Positions 25,654 to 33,862 of a stretch of DNA of 54,126 bases are shown here, one piece after another (position 1 is the stretch's first letter; the number at the start of each line of letters is the position of its first letter). The DNA is from Oscillospiraceae bacterium (GTDB lineage: Bacteria; Bacillota; Clostridia; Oscillospirales; Ruminococcaceae). Where the stretch lies: contig JAFRUS010000063.1 in assembly GCA_017438745.1 (NCBI GenBank), positions 1 through 54,126 on the forward strand, written 5' to 3'. The notes under the pieces were generated by a model, which was not told the DNA's origin, ran no database searches, and saw only the letters and a program-made list of their open reading frames with translations. The position numbers were made by a program, and so were the translations under genes.

Positions 25654-26989
25654 AAATAAAAAGAAGAAATCATCAAGTATAACTCATGCAAGATACGGCT
25701 GTGCCATAGGTGCAGTAAATACCGTTAATGCGATCAAACACGCTATCCCGATAGCAAACTGCGGACCGGGATGTGCTGACAAGCAGTTTATCACCCTTTC
25801 GTTCAGCAACGGATTTCAGGGTGCAGACTATGCCGGCGGCGGTGCTGTACCGAGCGTAAACACCGGTGAAAATGAAATAGTATTCGGCGGAAGCAAAAAA
25901 CTCGACTCAACACTTAAGTCCGCATTTAAAATAATGGACGGCGATCTTTTCGTAGTACTTACAGGATGTGCTCCGTCACTTATCGGCGATGACGTCGGTG
26001 CTATAGTCAGAAAATACAAAAACGAAGGATATCCGGTAGTGTTTGCAGATGCTGCAGGATTTCGCGGCAACAATCTTATCGGTCACGAATCAGTTGTAAA
26101 TGCAATTATCGAACAGTATATCGGTGATGTCAAAACTGAAAAGACAAAGGGCCTTGTAAACCTGTGGGCTGATGTTCCGTATTTCGACACCAACTGGAAA
26201 GGAAACTACAGCGAGCTTAAAAGAATACTCGAAGGTGCCGGATTAAAGGTCAACGTTCTTTTCGGAACAGATTCCGAAGGTGTAAAGAGCTGGAAGAAGA
26301 TCCCGAAAGCACAGTTCAACCTGGTAGTCTCACCATGGGTAGGTTTAAGTACTGCCGAACTCCTTGAAGAAAAATACGGCCAGCCGTACCTCCATATTCC
26401 TGTAGTACCGGTCGGTGAAAAGGAAACGACTGCTTTCATAAGAAAGGTCGTTGAATTTGCAGGCATCGACAATAAAAAGGCTGAGAAATTCATTGCAAAG
26501 GAAACTGCTGATTATTACTACTACTACGAACATATTTCCGAGTTCATTTCAGAATACTGGTTCGGTCTTCCGGCCCGTTTTCTCATTGCAGCTGATGCCC
26601 AGACAACTCTCGGCATCTCAAAATTCCTGACTGACCAGATAGGTCTTATCCCTGCAAAGGTCATCATTTCAGACAACACTCCTCAGAAATACCGCGATGC
26701 CATCGCAGAAGAGTTTAAGAATATTTCCGATGACACGAGCATCGACGTTCAGTTCATCGAGGACGGATACACTATCGAAAAGGAATTCGACGAAGCCGAC
26801 TTCGGTTTCGGAAAGCCACTCTTCCTTGCAACAAGCTGGGACCTTGACGTGGTAAGAAAACATAACGGTCTTTTCGTTCCGATAGGTACTCCGAACAACT
26901 TTGAAGTGGTACTTAACCGTACCTACTACGGATATCGCGGTGCTCTTACACTGCTTGAAAAAATATACTCTGAAGTTGTCAGAGGTTAA
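25646..26989 (+). CDS. Nitrogenase-like beta subunit K1 (NifK family)
   Basis: 447 residues from the ATG at 25646, which overlaps the D1 stop by 8 nt. P-cluster ligands match NifK: Cys19 (RYGCAIGA), Cys43 (NCGPGCAD, with an additional Cys39) and Cys108 (LTGCAPSLIGDD). It lacks the long N-terminal extension of Mo-type NifK and has the NLWADVPYFDTNWKGNYSE and GYRGALTLLEKIY blocks typical of the family. Forms an alpha2-beta2 tetramer with D1 by homology. About half identical to K2. Terminated by a strong hairpin at 27002. Confidence 0.9.
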   Translation: MAENKKKKSSSITHARYGCAIGAVNTVNAIKHAIPIANCGPGCADKQFITLSFSNGFQGADYAGGGAVPSVNTGENEIVFGGSKKLDSTLKSAFKIMDGDLFVVLTGCAPSLIGDDVGAIVRKYKNEGYPVVFADAAGFRGNNLIGHESVVNAIIEQYIGDVKTEKTKGLVNLWADVPYFDTNWKGNYSELKRILEGAGLKVNVLFGTDSEGVKSWKKIPKAQFNLVVSPWVGLSTAELLEEKYGQPYLHIPVVPVGEKETTAFIRKVVEFAGIDNKKAEKFIAKETADYYYYYEHISEFISEYWFGLPARFLIAADAQTTLGISKFLTDQIGLIPAKVIISDNTPQKYRDAIAEEFKNISDDTSIDVQFIEDGYTIEKEFDEADFGFGKPLFLATSWDLDVVRKHNGLFVPIGTPNNFEVVLNRTYYGYRGALTLLEKIYSEVVRG

Positions 26990-27001
26990 TATAAATATAT
27001 G

Positions 27002-27032
27002 CAGCTCTGCTCATTTGCAGAGCTGTTTTTTT
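27002..27032 (+). terminator. Terminator of D1K1
   Basis: CAGCTCTGC (27002-27010) pairs with GCAGAGCTG (27017-27025) and is followed by seven T. Confidence 0.93.
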
Positions 27033-27127
27033 ACATCTGCTATATGATCTTTTACATAGTCTCAGGAATCAGCAGATCATGTCTGCATCCTGCATACCGG
27101 CTGATATTTATGTAATGATATCAAAGG

Positions 27128-27156
27128 ACCGTCGCCGTTTACGTTACGGTGACGGT
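27128..27156. terminator. Hairpin at convergent end of D2K2
   Basis: ACCGTCGCCGT (27128-27138) pairs with ACGGTGACGGT (27146-27156) with one G:U. T-rich flank is better on the plus side (TTTCTTTTTATT) than on the K2 side (CCTTTGAT), so it may be bidirectional. Confidence 0.6.
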
Positions 27157-27169
27157 TTCTTTTTATTGA

Positions 27170-28510
27170 TCATCTGCTGCCCATTGCCGCAGTATAAACT
27201 TTTTCGATAAGTGTCAGTGCACCACGGTAGCCGACATAGCTTCTGTTCAGTACAACTTCATTTGCTGAAGGCGCTGAAGTTTCGATGAGTGTGAGTCCCT
27301 TATCTTTAGCAAGCTGCTTTTCCCAGGAACTTCCGAAGATCACACCGATCTCTGTTCCGAAATCAGTTTCCTTCAGCTGTTTTTCGATCCAGTAGCCGTC
27401 CGTTTCAAAATCCGGCTCGACCGACAAACCGTCTTCCGTAAGATTATGATATACATCGCGAATGCTTTCACGGTACTTTTCCGGAGGATTATCAGTAATA
27501 ATGTTCTTTAACGGTACAAGTCCGAGCTGGTCGGAAAGGAACTTTGTAAGTGCCGTATTGTATGTACTGTCACCCACAACCGCAAACTTCGACGGAAGCC
27601 CGAACCAGTACTGCGAGAAGAAAGCTGAAAAATGTTCAATGAAATCATAATACTGCTTTGCTTCCTCTTTAATGAAGTTCTCCGACTTTGATTTTTCGAT
27701 GCCGGCGAATTCCACTACCTTACGCAGAAATTCCGTTGTTGCCTCCTCACCGATCGGTATGACCGGAATGTGCAGATATTTCTGACCGTATTTCTTTTCG
27801 AGATGTTTAACTGTTTTAAGTCCGACCCACGGAGAAATCAGCAGATTGAAAGCCGCCTTCGGGATGTTCTTCCAGCTTTCACTTCCCTTACTCAGAGAAC
27901 CGAAAAGAATATTAACTTCAAATCCTGCCCCTTCAAGAACACGCTTTATCTCAGAGTAATCACCTCTCCAGAACGGATCGAAATACGGTGTCTCGAACCA
28001 GAGATTAACAAGCTTTTTACGTTTCCTGCCCTTAAAGTCTCCCACAAACTGATCTATGATGGCAATCGAGATCTGTTCATGTCCGTAAAGATTATTACCC
28101 TTGAACCCGGCTGTCGAAGCATTTACGATGTTATAGCCCTTATTCCTGTATTTACGCACTACGGAATCAACATCATCGCCGACAAGCTCACCTGAACATC
28201 CGGTCAGTATGACAAACAGATCACCTTTCATGATCTTCAGCGTGGATTTTACAAGTGTGTCAAGCTTTTTTGCACCGCCGAACACGACTTCGTTTTCTCC
28301 GAGATTTACACTCGGAATGTTTCCTGCTGCCGGATACACAGTTCCCTGTGAAGCGGTCGTGATTATTCCGGCCTGCTTTCCGACACAGCCCGGACCGCAG
28401 TTTGCTATCGGAACTGCTCCAGGTATAGCAGCAACGGAAAATACCGCTCCTATCGCACAGCCGTAACGCGGATGTGTTATTGTGTTTGTTCTTTTGATAT
28501 TGTCAGCCAA
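27170..28510 (-). CDS. Nitrogenase-like beta subunit K2 (NifK family)
   Basis: 446 residues, TTG start with AAGGAG 9 nt upstream, overlapping the D2 stop by 8 nt exactly as in D1K1. Cys18 (RYGCAIGA), Cys42 (NCGPGCVG, plus Cys38) and Cys105 (LTGCSGELVGDD) keep the P-cluster pattern. NLWFETPYFDPFWRGDYSE and the C-terminal GYRGALTLIEKVY match K1. So K2 is a full-length, intact paralogue, not a decaying copy. It may be half of a second enzyme with different specificity, or a NifN-like scaffold. Confidence 0.9.
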   Translation of the reverse strand: MADNIKRTNTITHPRYGCAIGAVFSVAAIPGAVPIANCGPGCVGKQAGIITTASQGTVYPAAGNIPSVNLGENEVVFGGAKKLDTLVKSTLKIMKGDLFVILTGCSGELVGDDVDSVVRKYRNKGYNIVNASTAGFKGNNLYGHEQISIAIIDQFVGDFKGRKRKKLVNLWFETPYFDPFWRGDYSEIKRVLEGAGFEVNILFGSLSKGSESWKNIPKAAFNLLISPWVGLKTVKHLEKKYGQKYLHIPVIPIGEEATTEFLRKVVEFAGIEKSKSENFIKEEAKQYYDFIEHFSAFFSQYWFGLPSKFAVVGDSTYNTALTKFLSDQLGLVPLKNIITDNPPEKYRESIRDVYHNLTEDGLSVEPDFETDGYWIEKQLKETDFGTEIGVIFGSSWEKQLAKDKGLTLIETSAPSANEVVLNRSYVGYRGALTLIEKVYTAAMGSR

Positions 28511-30137
28511 CTTCTTTTACTCCTTCTGCTTTATTTTCTGTATGGATCACTGCTTTGTTTTCTTTTTCTGTATGGATCACAGATTTATTTTCTTCATCAA
28601 GTAATTCAGGATGCCTTGCAAGGATAAAAGGATCTTCCTGACTTAACCACCAGTCTGTATATCCCAGTTCCGTATGCCGTGCAAGTATTCTGTCAAAGCG
28701 TTTTCTTGCGATAATATTAAGAATGATCTTTCCGGTTCTGATGATTCCGTCATAACCGATCGGAATACTTTCATCACCCATTGCAAGCGACGGTATGCCG
28801 AGCTTTGCTGCTATTGTGGCCAGACCGCCGTGACGGATGATAACAAAGTCTGCCTTCGAACGCTTCAGTATGGCCGGCAGCTGGAAAGGCTGTGTCTTGC
28901 TGACAGTGAAGTAAGGAATGTCACCGTAATTATCAACTAAGAATTTCAGTGTGTTCTGATTTTCATTTCCGCTGTCGTAAACAGGATCGTGGTGAAATAC
29001 TATGGAACCGTCAACACCCACTCCGAGTTCCTTGAGAACTGAAGTAAGACCGTGTGCGTAGGCCGATCCGGTCATAACAAAACCGTACAGGCCTTTCAGT
29101 TTTTCACGCAGTGCATCGAGTTCCGGCTGTATTCTCCGGTGCTCGCTTTCTATATATTCCTCAACGATGTCCTCTTTGCCGGCCACCTTTGCTATCGCAC
29201 GCAGCCATTCGTCCGTTGCTGCTATCCCGTATGGCTGAGGTGCGTTTATCTGAGGAACACCGAAGTGTTCTTCCAGTGCAGTCGCCATATAGGAACCAAG
29301 TGTATGGCAGAAAGTCGTTGTCGCCAGGGCTTCGCTTGCCTGTTTAAGTTCATCGTAACTTGCCATGTCAACGAGATAATTCACACGAAGTCCGAGCGGT
29401 TTTAAAATGTCGCTGAAGTAATCCGTACCCCAGAGCTGAACTATGTTAATAAGGTCCTTCTGTTTTTTCTTAGGATTTTTCTCAACTATGCTTCGCAGGA
29501 TTCCGTGCTGTGAAATATCAAATCCTGTGCTCCAGTGCTTTGAACGGAAGCCCTCACAGTGGAGAGGAATAACTTCAATTCCGAGTTCGTTCTGCAGTTC
29601 ATCAGCTATACTGTCGATATCTTCACCGATGATCGCAGTTGAGCACGCCATCGAAATAAATATCGCTTTCGGCGAGTATCTGTAGTAAGCGTCGCGGATA
29701 GTCTGTCTGAGTTTATTGCTTGCACCGAACACCATGTCATTTTCAAGAAGATTGGTGCTGAGAATGCTAATTGTCTGCGGCTGTTTATGTCGTCGTGCAA
29801 GGCCTATATTCATTGAAACATTGAGTCCGTGCTGCTGGGCTGAACATCCTATCGGAGAATGTTCAACAAGAATACAGTCAGTAAGATTTCCTATCTGACA
29901 TGCTACCATGGCGTGTGCACAGGTAGTTTCCTGGCTGAAAGGCATGTTCAGTTCACACAGCTGACAGGCTCTTCCGCGCTTTCCGCAGCATTTATCTGTT
30001 TTCTTGGCACTTCTGTCTTCATAGTCAGAGGCCTTCAGAAGTTCAGAAGCAGAACCGTCCCATGATGTTATTGTACCGAGTCTCATTTCGCGGTTGCTGC
30101 ATTCGGACATTGACAAATTTATTTTTCGGGTTGACAT
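28503..30137 (-). CDS. Nitrogenase-like alpha subunit D2 (NifD family)
   Basis: 544 residues. Cys73, Cys98 (HSPIGCSA) and Cys165 (MACSTAIIGEDI) match P-cluster ligands; Cys277 (TTFCHTLGSYM) matches the cofactor ligand. It shares the HWSTGFDI replacement of the NifD Gln191/His195 segment and the N-terminal CC-x6-C-x2-C motif (Cys50, 51, 58, 61). At the position of D1 His459 it has Ser457 (GDESIPIGYDG). The C-terminal tail contains a short tandem repeat (KSVIHTEKEN / KAVIHTENKA). It is the fourth gene of the system 3 transporter operon, tying this pair to that importer. Confidence 0.9.
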   Translation of the reverse strand: MSTRKINLSMSECSNREMRLGTITSWDGSASELLKASDYEDRSAKKTDKCCGKRGRACQLCELNMPFSQETTCAHAMVACQIGNLTDCILVEHSPIGCSAQQHGLNVSMNIGLARRHKQPQTISILSTNLLENDMVFGASNKLRQTIRDAYYRYSPKAIFISMACSTAIIGEDIDSIADELQNELGIEVIPLHCEGFRSKHWSTGFDISQHGILRSIVEKNPKKKQKDLINIVQLWGTDYFSDILKPLGLRVNYLVDMASYDELKQASEALATTTFCHTLGSYMATALEEHFGVPQINAPQPYGIAATDEWLRAIAKVAGKEDIVEEYIESEHRRIQPELDALREKLKGLYGFVMTGSAYAHGLTSVLKELGVGVDGSIVFHHDPVYDSGNENQNTLKFLVDNYGDIPYFTVSKTQPFQLPAILKRSKADFVIIRHGGLATIAAKLGIPSLAMGDESIPIGYDGIIRTGKIILNIIARKRFDRILARHTELGYTDWWLSQEDPFILARHPELLDEENKSVIHTEKENKAVIHTENKAEGVKEVG

Positions 30138-30179
30138 AAAACTTTAACCACCTTTTATATTTCATAATGAATTTCAGAC

Positions 30180-30240
30180 GGGAAGACTGTGCGGTTTCAG
30201 CACAGTGCCCCTGCTGATTTATGAACAGATCAGCCTTTTC
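30180..30240. repeat. Interspersed hairpin repeat (partial) between permease 3 and D2
   Basis: ACTGTGC...GCACAGT hairpin, CCCCTGCTGATTTATGA and GATCAGC modules, a diverged copy of the family. Confidence 0.6.
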
Positions 30241-30246
30241 CCAGTG

Positions 30247-31170
30247 TCAGGTATTTCTCCACCTGAGGAAATATTTCTGCAGTCCGGCTGAAAGAACGGA
30301 TATAAGGCATATGATAATGCCGAGAATTATAATTCCGAGGATAACTCTCGGATAGTCAGCGAATTTTGCATAATACTGAACATAGTAGCCTATTCCTGAC
30401 TGACCGCCTATCATTTCAGCGGAAGTCAGCATAAGGAATGAAACGCCCAGTCCCTGTGCAGCACCTGCAAAAATGTTCGGAAGTGCAGAAGGAATAATTA
30501 CATTCAGAAGCAGTGAGCCCGTTCTGACACTCAGAGACCTTGCAGTATCAAGTATTCCCTTTTCCACACTGGATACTCCTGCGATAGTACCTTTCATTAT
30601 CGGCCAGTACGCTGAAAGAAAAATAATGAATTTTGATACAACATCAAATGAAGGAAGAAGCGCAATTGAATAGGGAACAAATACTATAGGAGGTATCGCT
30701 CCTGCAAAATTCACTACATATGTGGCTGATGACCTTATGTTTTTAAATGATCCGAGTATAACACCCATCGGTATTCCGAGAACAAGTGCGTAAATGTATC
30801 CCGAGAAAACTGTTTTTAAAGAGCTTGCAGCACCCTGCGAAAGTTTGTCTATGTCGGCAGTGAACTGCCACAGCACTTCACCCGGTGCCGGAAAGATCAG
30901 CGGATCGAGTATGAGCGTCTTCGGTGCGAGTATCGTCCATGCTGTTAATACAAAAAATATAACTGAAAGAATATTTCCGAAATCGCGGAGGAAATCCTTT
31001 TTTGAAGAAAAAGCCGAGAGAAGAAGAAATACAAGTTCGGCAGCCGACGCTGCTGCTATAAGATAAAACTTATGCTCATTATCTTCCGCCCGCGACGGCA
31101 GAAACTGTACCAGAATTAAAACTGCGAACAACAGATGAGTTACCCGCAGAAATCTTTTTCTCAGTGTCAT
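30247..31170 (-). CDS. ABC transporter permease, TauC/SsuC type (system 3)
   Basis: 307 residues from the ATG at 31170, selected because AAAGGAGGTG lies 8 nt before it; an earlier ATG at 31197 lacks this. About six membrane segments and the EAA loop IPSALPNIFAGAAQGLGVSFL near residue 230. Similar throughout to the system 1 permease (KRFLRVTHLLFAVLILVQ start). Its first 92 nt overlap the end of the ATPase gene in another frame, an unusually long overlap. Followed by D2K2 after a 109-bp gap. Confidence 0.92.
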   Translation of the reverse strand: MTLRKRFLRVTHLLFAVLILVQFLPSRAEDNEHKFYLIAAASAAELVFLLLSAFSSKKDFLRDFGNILSVIFFVLTAWTILAPKTLILDPLIFPAPGEVLWQFTADIDKLSQGAASSLKTVFSGYIYALVLGIPMGVILGSFKNIRSSATYVVNFAGAIPPIVFVPYSIALLPSFDVVSKFIIFLSAYWPIMKGTIAGVSSVEKGILDTARSLSVRTGSLLLNVIIPSALPNIFAGAAQGLGVSFLMLTSAEMIGGQSGIGYYVQYYAKFADYPRVILGIIILGIIICLISVLSAGLQKYFLRWRNT

Positions 31171-31957
31171 GGTACGCCACCTCCTTTTCTGCTTCATAGA
31201 ATGCGTTTATGATCTCGTTTCTGAAGATCTTATATTCTTCAGTATCTGTAATGTTTTCTCGGATACGCGGTCTTGAAAACGGAACACTTACCTCCTTGTA
31301 GATACGTCCCGGATTCGGCTGCATGATCACTATCCTGTCTGAGAGGAAAATGGCTTCATCCACATCGTGAGTTACAAAAATAACTGTCTTTTTCTTTTCT
31401 TCACTTCTCCAGAGAGAAAGCAGAAGATCCTGAAGCGACGCTCTTGTTTTGGCATCAAGAGCACCGAAAGGTTCATCCATGAGCAGAATAGGAGTGTTTA
31501 CTGCAAGAGCTCTTGCGATCGCAACACGCTGCTGCTGACCGCCTGAAAGCTGAAGCGGATATTTGTTTTTGAATTCTGAAAGTCCCACTTTTTCTACGAA
31601 TTCCAGAGCAATATCATTTCTTTCCTTTTTCGAAAGTTCCGGACGAAGCTGTCTCAGACCGAACTCAACATTTTTCTTTACAGTCATCCACGGGAACAGC
31701 GAGTAATTCTGAAAAACTATACTTCTGTCCTTTCCTGTTCCTGATATCGGCTCACCGTCTATAAAAACCGTTCCTCCGGACGGTCTGCGCAGACCGTCTA
31801 TTGTTGAAATGAGTGTACTTTTACCGCATCCGCTCGCACCGAGAAGGCTGACAAACTCGCCTTCTTTAATGTCAAGATTTATGCGGTCAACGGCTTTGAA
31901 GCTTTTGTTTTTCGTTCCGTATTCAACGGAAAGATCTCTTATATTTATTCTGCTCAT
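31079..31957 (-). CDS. ABC transporter ATPase, TauB/SsuB type (system 3)
   Basis: 292 residues. Walker A GASGCGKSTL near 39, FQNYSLFPW Q-loop, signature LSGGQQQRVAIARAL near 135, Walker B ILLMDEPFGALD and VIFVTHDVDEA are intact. The start overlaps the binding-protein stop by 4 nt. Compared with the system 1 ATPase it has about 30 extra C-terminal residues (from KKISAGNSS on), read from the region that also encodes the permease N-terminus. Confidence 0.94.
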   Translation of the reverse strand: MSRINIRDLSVEYGTKNKSFKAVDRINLDIKEGEFVSLLGASGCGKSTLISTIDGLRRPSGGTVFIDGEPISGTGKDRSIVFQNYSLFPWMTVKKNVEFGLRQLRPELSKKERNDIALEFVEKVGLSEFKNKYPLQLSGGQQQRVAIARALAVNTPILLMDEPFGALDAKTRASLQDLLLSLWRSEEKKKTVIFVTHDVDEAIFLSDRIVIMQPNPGRIYKEVSVPFSRPRIRENITDTEEYKIFRNEIINAFYEAEKEVAYHDTEKKISAGNSSVVRSFNSGTVSAVAGGR

Positions 31958-33147
31958 GATTTAGCACCTCCGGTAAAATTCCAGTTGTCATCGTATATAT
32001 CAAAATAGTCTTCGCGTGTGTAATTAACATTGAACTCATCAAAATGTGTGAGAAGGTCTTTCCAGAACTGTTCGTCCGGTTCAGCTTCCGAGATCTCCTT
32101 CAGAGCCTGAAGGTAAAGGTCAGTGTTTACTGATGCAGCAAGGTCAAATTCCTCAATGTACCCGCCGTTAAGCAGTGCGTCATACCAAATCCAGATTGCC
32201 TTTAGTTCAGGGTCTGGAGTGGAGCTGATATATTTTCCGTACGTTTCGCTGCGTATCAGATCAATGTCAGTATCGCAGTATTTCGCAATATCCTCACACG
32301 TTTCATCCTCGTTTTCCTGATAGAATTTATACGCCTTTATAAGTGCTTTCAGGTAGGCAACATACCGCTCAGGATGCTGTTCAATAAGTTCAGTCGAAGC
32401 AAGGTTACGGCAGCAAGGATGATCGCCGAACGGTTCATTCTGACCTGAATAGTTTATGATCACGTAACCCTTCTTTTCTGCCAGTGCACGGAACGGCGTG
32501 TACACTGAAACTGCATCGATACTGTTGTTGAGAAGTGATTCAAGGCCGGCACTTTCAAGGTTTTCAAAGTAAACGTCCTTTCCTATTTCCCAGCCCATGT
32601 TCTCGAAAACATTTCTGTAAACAATATCAGTAATACCGAGATTTACGTTGGCAATGGTTTTGCCTCTGAGAAGTTCAAGACTGTAGTCCTTCGGATCAAC
32701 GCCTTCGACAAGTTCCGGCTTGACCACCAGTGCATGTCCTTCCTTCATGATCCCGCCTATTATCTGAAGCTTTGCACCCTGTGCAATGTAATTTATACAT
32801 GAGGTACTGCCTATCGCAGCTGCATCAAGTTTTCCTGATTCCACCGACATGACAATTTCAGTGTTTCCGTCAAAATTGGAAAGTGAAACATCAAGTCCTT
32901 CCTCCTCGAAAAATCCTTCTTCCTTTGCAACAAAGTAAAGCAGATGACCTGTTGACGGAAGATAGCCGAGTTTGAAAGGTACAAGCTCACTCTTTGATGT
33001 TTTCGCAGTCTCTTTACTGCCCGAATTAAATTTCTGTGTTTCAGTGTTTATCTCTGTTTCCCCGGAACATCCAGCCAGAAACAGAGAGCTTACAACTGCA
33101 GCAGCTAATAAAGCTGTGCTTTTTCTGAATAAATTTCTGAATTTCAT
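31954..33147 (-). CDS. Substrate-binding lipoprotein, TauA/SsuA-like (system 3)
   Basis: 397 residues from the ATG at 33147 (GGAGGT 6 nt before it). Lipobox LAGC (Cys27), tether, then FKLGYLPSTGHLLYF. PCCR at Cys245-Cys246, as in the other two binding proteins, but otherwise the most divergent of the three, suggesting a different ligand. It heads the operon binding protein-ATPase-permease-D2-K2, so its ligand is likely linked to the D2K2 reaction. Confidence 0.93.
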   Translation of the reverse strand: MKFRNLFRKSTALLAAAVVSSLFLAGCSGETEINTETQKFNSGSKETAKTSKSELVPFKLGYLPSTGHLLYFVAKEEGFFEEEGLDVSLSNFDGNTEIVMSVESGKLDAAAIGSTSCINYIAQGAKLQIIGGIMKEGHALVVKPELVEGVDPKDYSLELLRGKTIANVNLGITDIVYRNVFENMGWEIGKDVYFENLESAGLESLLNNSIDAVSVYTPFRALAEKKGYVIINYSGQNEPFGDHPCCRNLASTELIEQHPERYVAYLKALIKAYKFYQENEDETCEDIAKYCDTDIDLIRSETYGKYISSTPDPELKAIWIWYDALLNGGYIEEFDLAASVNTDLYLQALKEISEAEPDEQFWKDLLTHFDEFNVNYTREDYFDIYDDNWNFTGGAKS

Positions 33148-33195
33148 TGTTTGACCTCCGGTGTGTTGTAATGTGTTTGTTTTGGGTATGAGCCT

Positions 33196-33224
33196 ATTAT
33201 AACCCCTAATACGCGCCCTGTCCA
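33196..33224 (-). promoter_or_regulatory. Regulon promoter of system 3-D2K2 operon
   Basis: Minus strand GTATTGGACA with TGGACA at 33219-33224, 17-bp spacer, TATAAT at 33196-33201. Upstream AACACTATCTTGAAAACCTG nearly equals the segment before the nifX promoter, and CCTATAAGTGCTTATAAT (about 33275-33292) is a further half-site pair. Confidence 0.78.
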
Positions 33225-33304
33225 ATACAGGTTTTCAAGATAGTGTTATTGTATTTTCCAATAAATATCAGTTTTTATTATAAGCACTTATAGGTACAAA
33301 AAAA

Positions 33305-33331
33305 CGCCGGCAGTATTTTATACCACCGGCG
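33305..33331 (-). terminator. Terminator of HD-small protein operon
   Basis: CGCCGG...CCGGCG with inner GTAT/ATAC pairing; the minus strand continues TTTTTTTG. Confidence 0.85.
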
Positions 33332-33346
33332 GTTTCCTGTTTAAAT

Positions 33347-33364
33347 GTGCGCCCGCGGGCGCAC
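33347..33364. repeat. GC-palindrome repeat, copy 1
   Basis: An 18-bp perfect palindrome, GTGCGCCCGCGGGCGCAC, followed by TATCAGTAATACAG. Copy 2 at 34595-34612 has the same flank with a few transitions, each downstream of a minus-strand gene. Confidence 0.75.
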
Positions 33365-33402
33365 TATCAGTAATACAGCCGCCTCTTATGAGACGGCTGT
33401 GC

Positions 33403-33615
33403 CTATTTGTAATCCGCAGATACTTCCTCAAAAGATCGCTCTCCGCGAATAAACTCATCATATGCAACTTCTGCATCTTTGCCGTGAAATACAGCGCAGA
33501 TTCCGCACATATCACAGTCTGCAATGCATGGAAATCTTTCTTTGATATAGTTTCTGCGTTCTTCGGCAGTAGAATTCGTAACATCAGGCGGTGCGTTCAT
33601 ATACAGTAACCTCAT
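33403..33615 (-). CDS. Small four-cysteine protein A
   Basis: 70 residues, no named family recognised. CIADCDMCGIC (C-x3-C-x2-C-x2-C, about residues 30-40) looks like an iron-sulfur or zinc ligand set. The tail AYDEFIRGERSFEEVSADY parallels YQDYIDGKREISEINRTY in the next gene, so the two are paralogues or designed partners. Start overlaps the upstream stop by 4 nt (ATGA). Co-transcribed with the HD protein from an operator-type regulon promoter. Confidence 0.75.
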   Translation of the reverse strand: MRLLYMNAPPDVTNSTAEERRNYIKERFPCIADCDMCGICAVFHGKDAEVAYDEFIRGERSFEEVSADYK

Positions 33616-33836
33616 TTTATCAGCCTGTTCTGGCGGTACTGCTCCATATATGTTCTGTTTATTTCACTTATCTCACGCTTTCCGTCAATATAATCCTGAT
33701 AGATACCGAACGGACTTCCACCGCCAAGCCAGCATGATGAACAGTTTTCACAACCACCGCCGCCACAGTCAAGTGACTCTCTGATAATTTGTTCGCGTTC
33801 CTCCCGTGTCGTATCTTTTATCGAAATTGATCTCAT
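33612..33836 (-). CDS. Small four-cysteine protein B
   Basis: 74 residues with DCGGGGCENCSSCW (C-x4-C-x2-C-x2-C, about residues 24-35), a variant of the motif in protein A, flanked by an N-terminal TREEREQIIRESL helix that also matches protein A (TAEERRNYIKERF). Similar short Cys4 proteins occur widely in Clostridia but have no assigned function that I can name. A redox, metal-delivery or regulatory role is possible. Lies 26 bp after the HD gene. Confidence 0.75.
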   Translation of the reverse strand: MRSISIKDTTREEREQIIRESLDCGGGGCENCSSCWLGGGSPFGIYQDYIDGKREISEINRTYMEQYRQNRLIK

Positions 33837-33862
33837 AACAGTCGCCTCTTTTATCGAATTAC

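Noticed and set aside
27770..28195. A 141-codon plus-strand frame opposite K2
   Set aside because: Antisense to a conserved subunit, no ribosome binding site.
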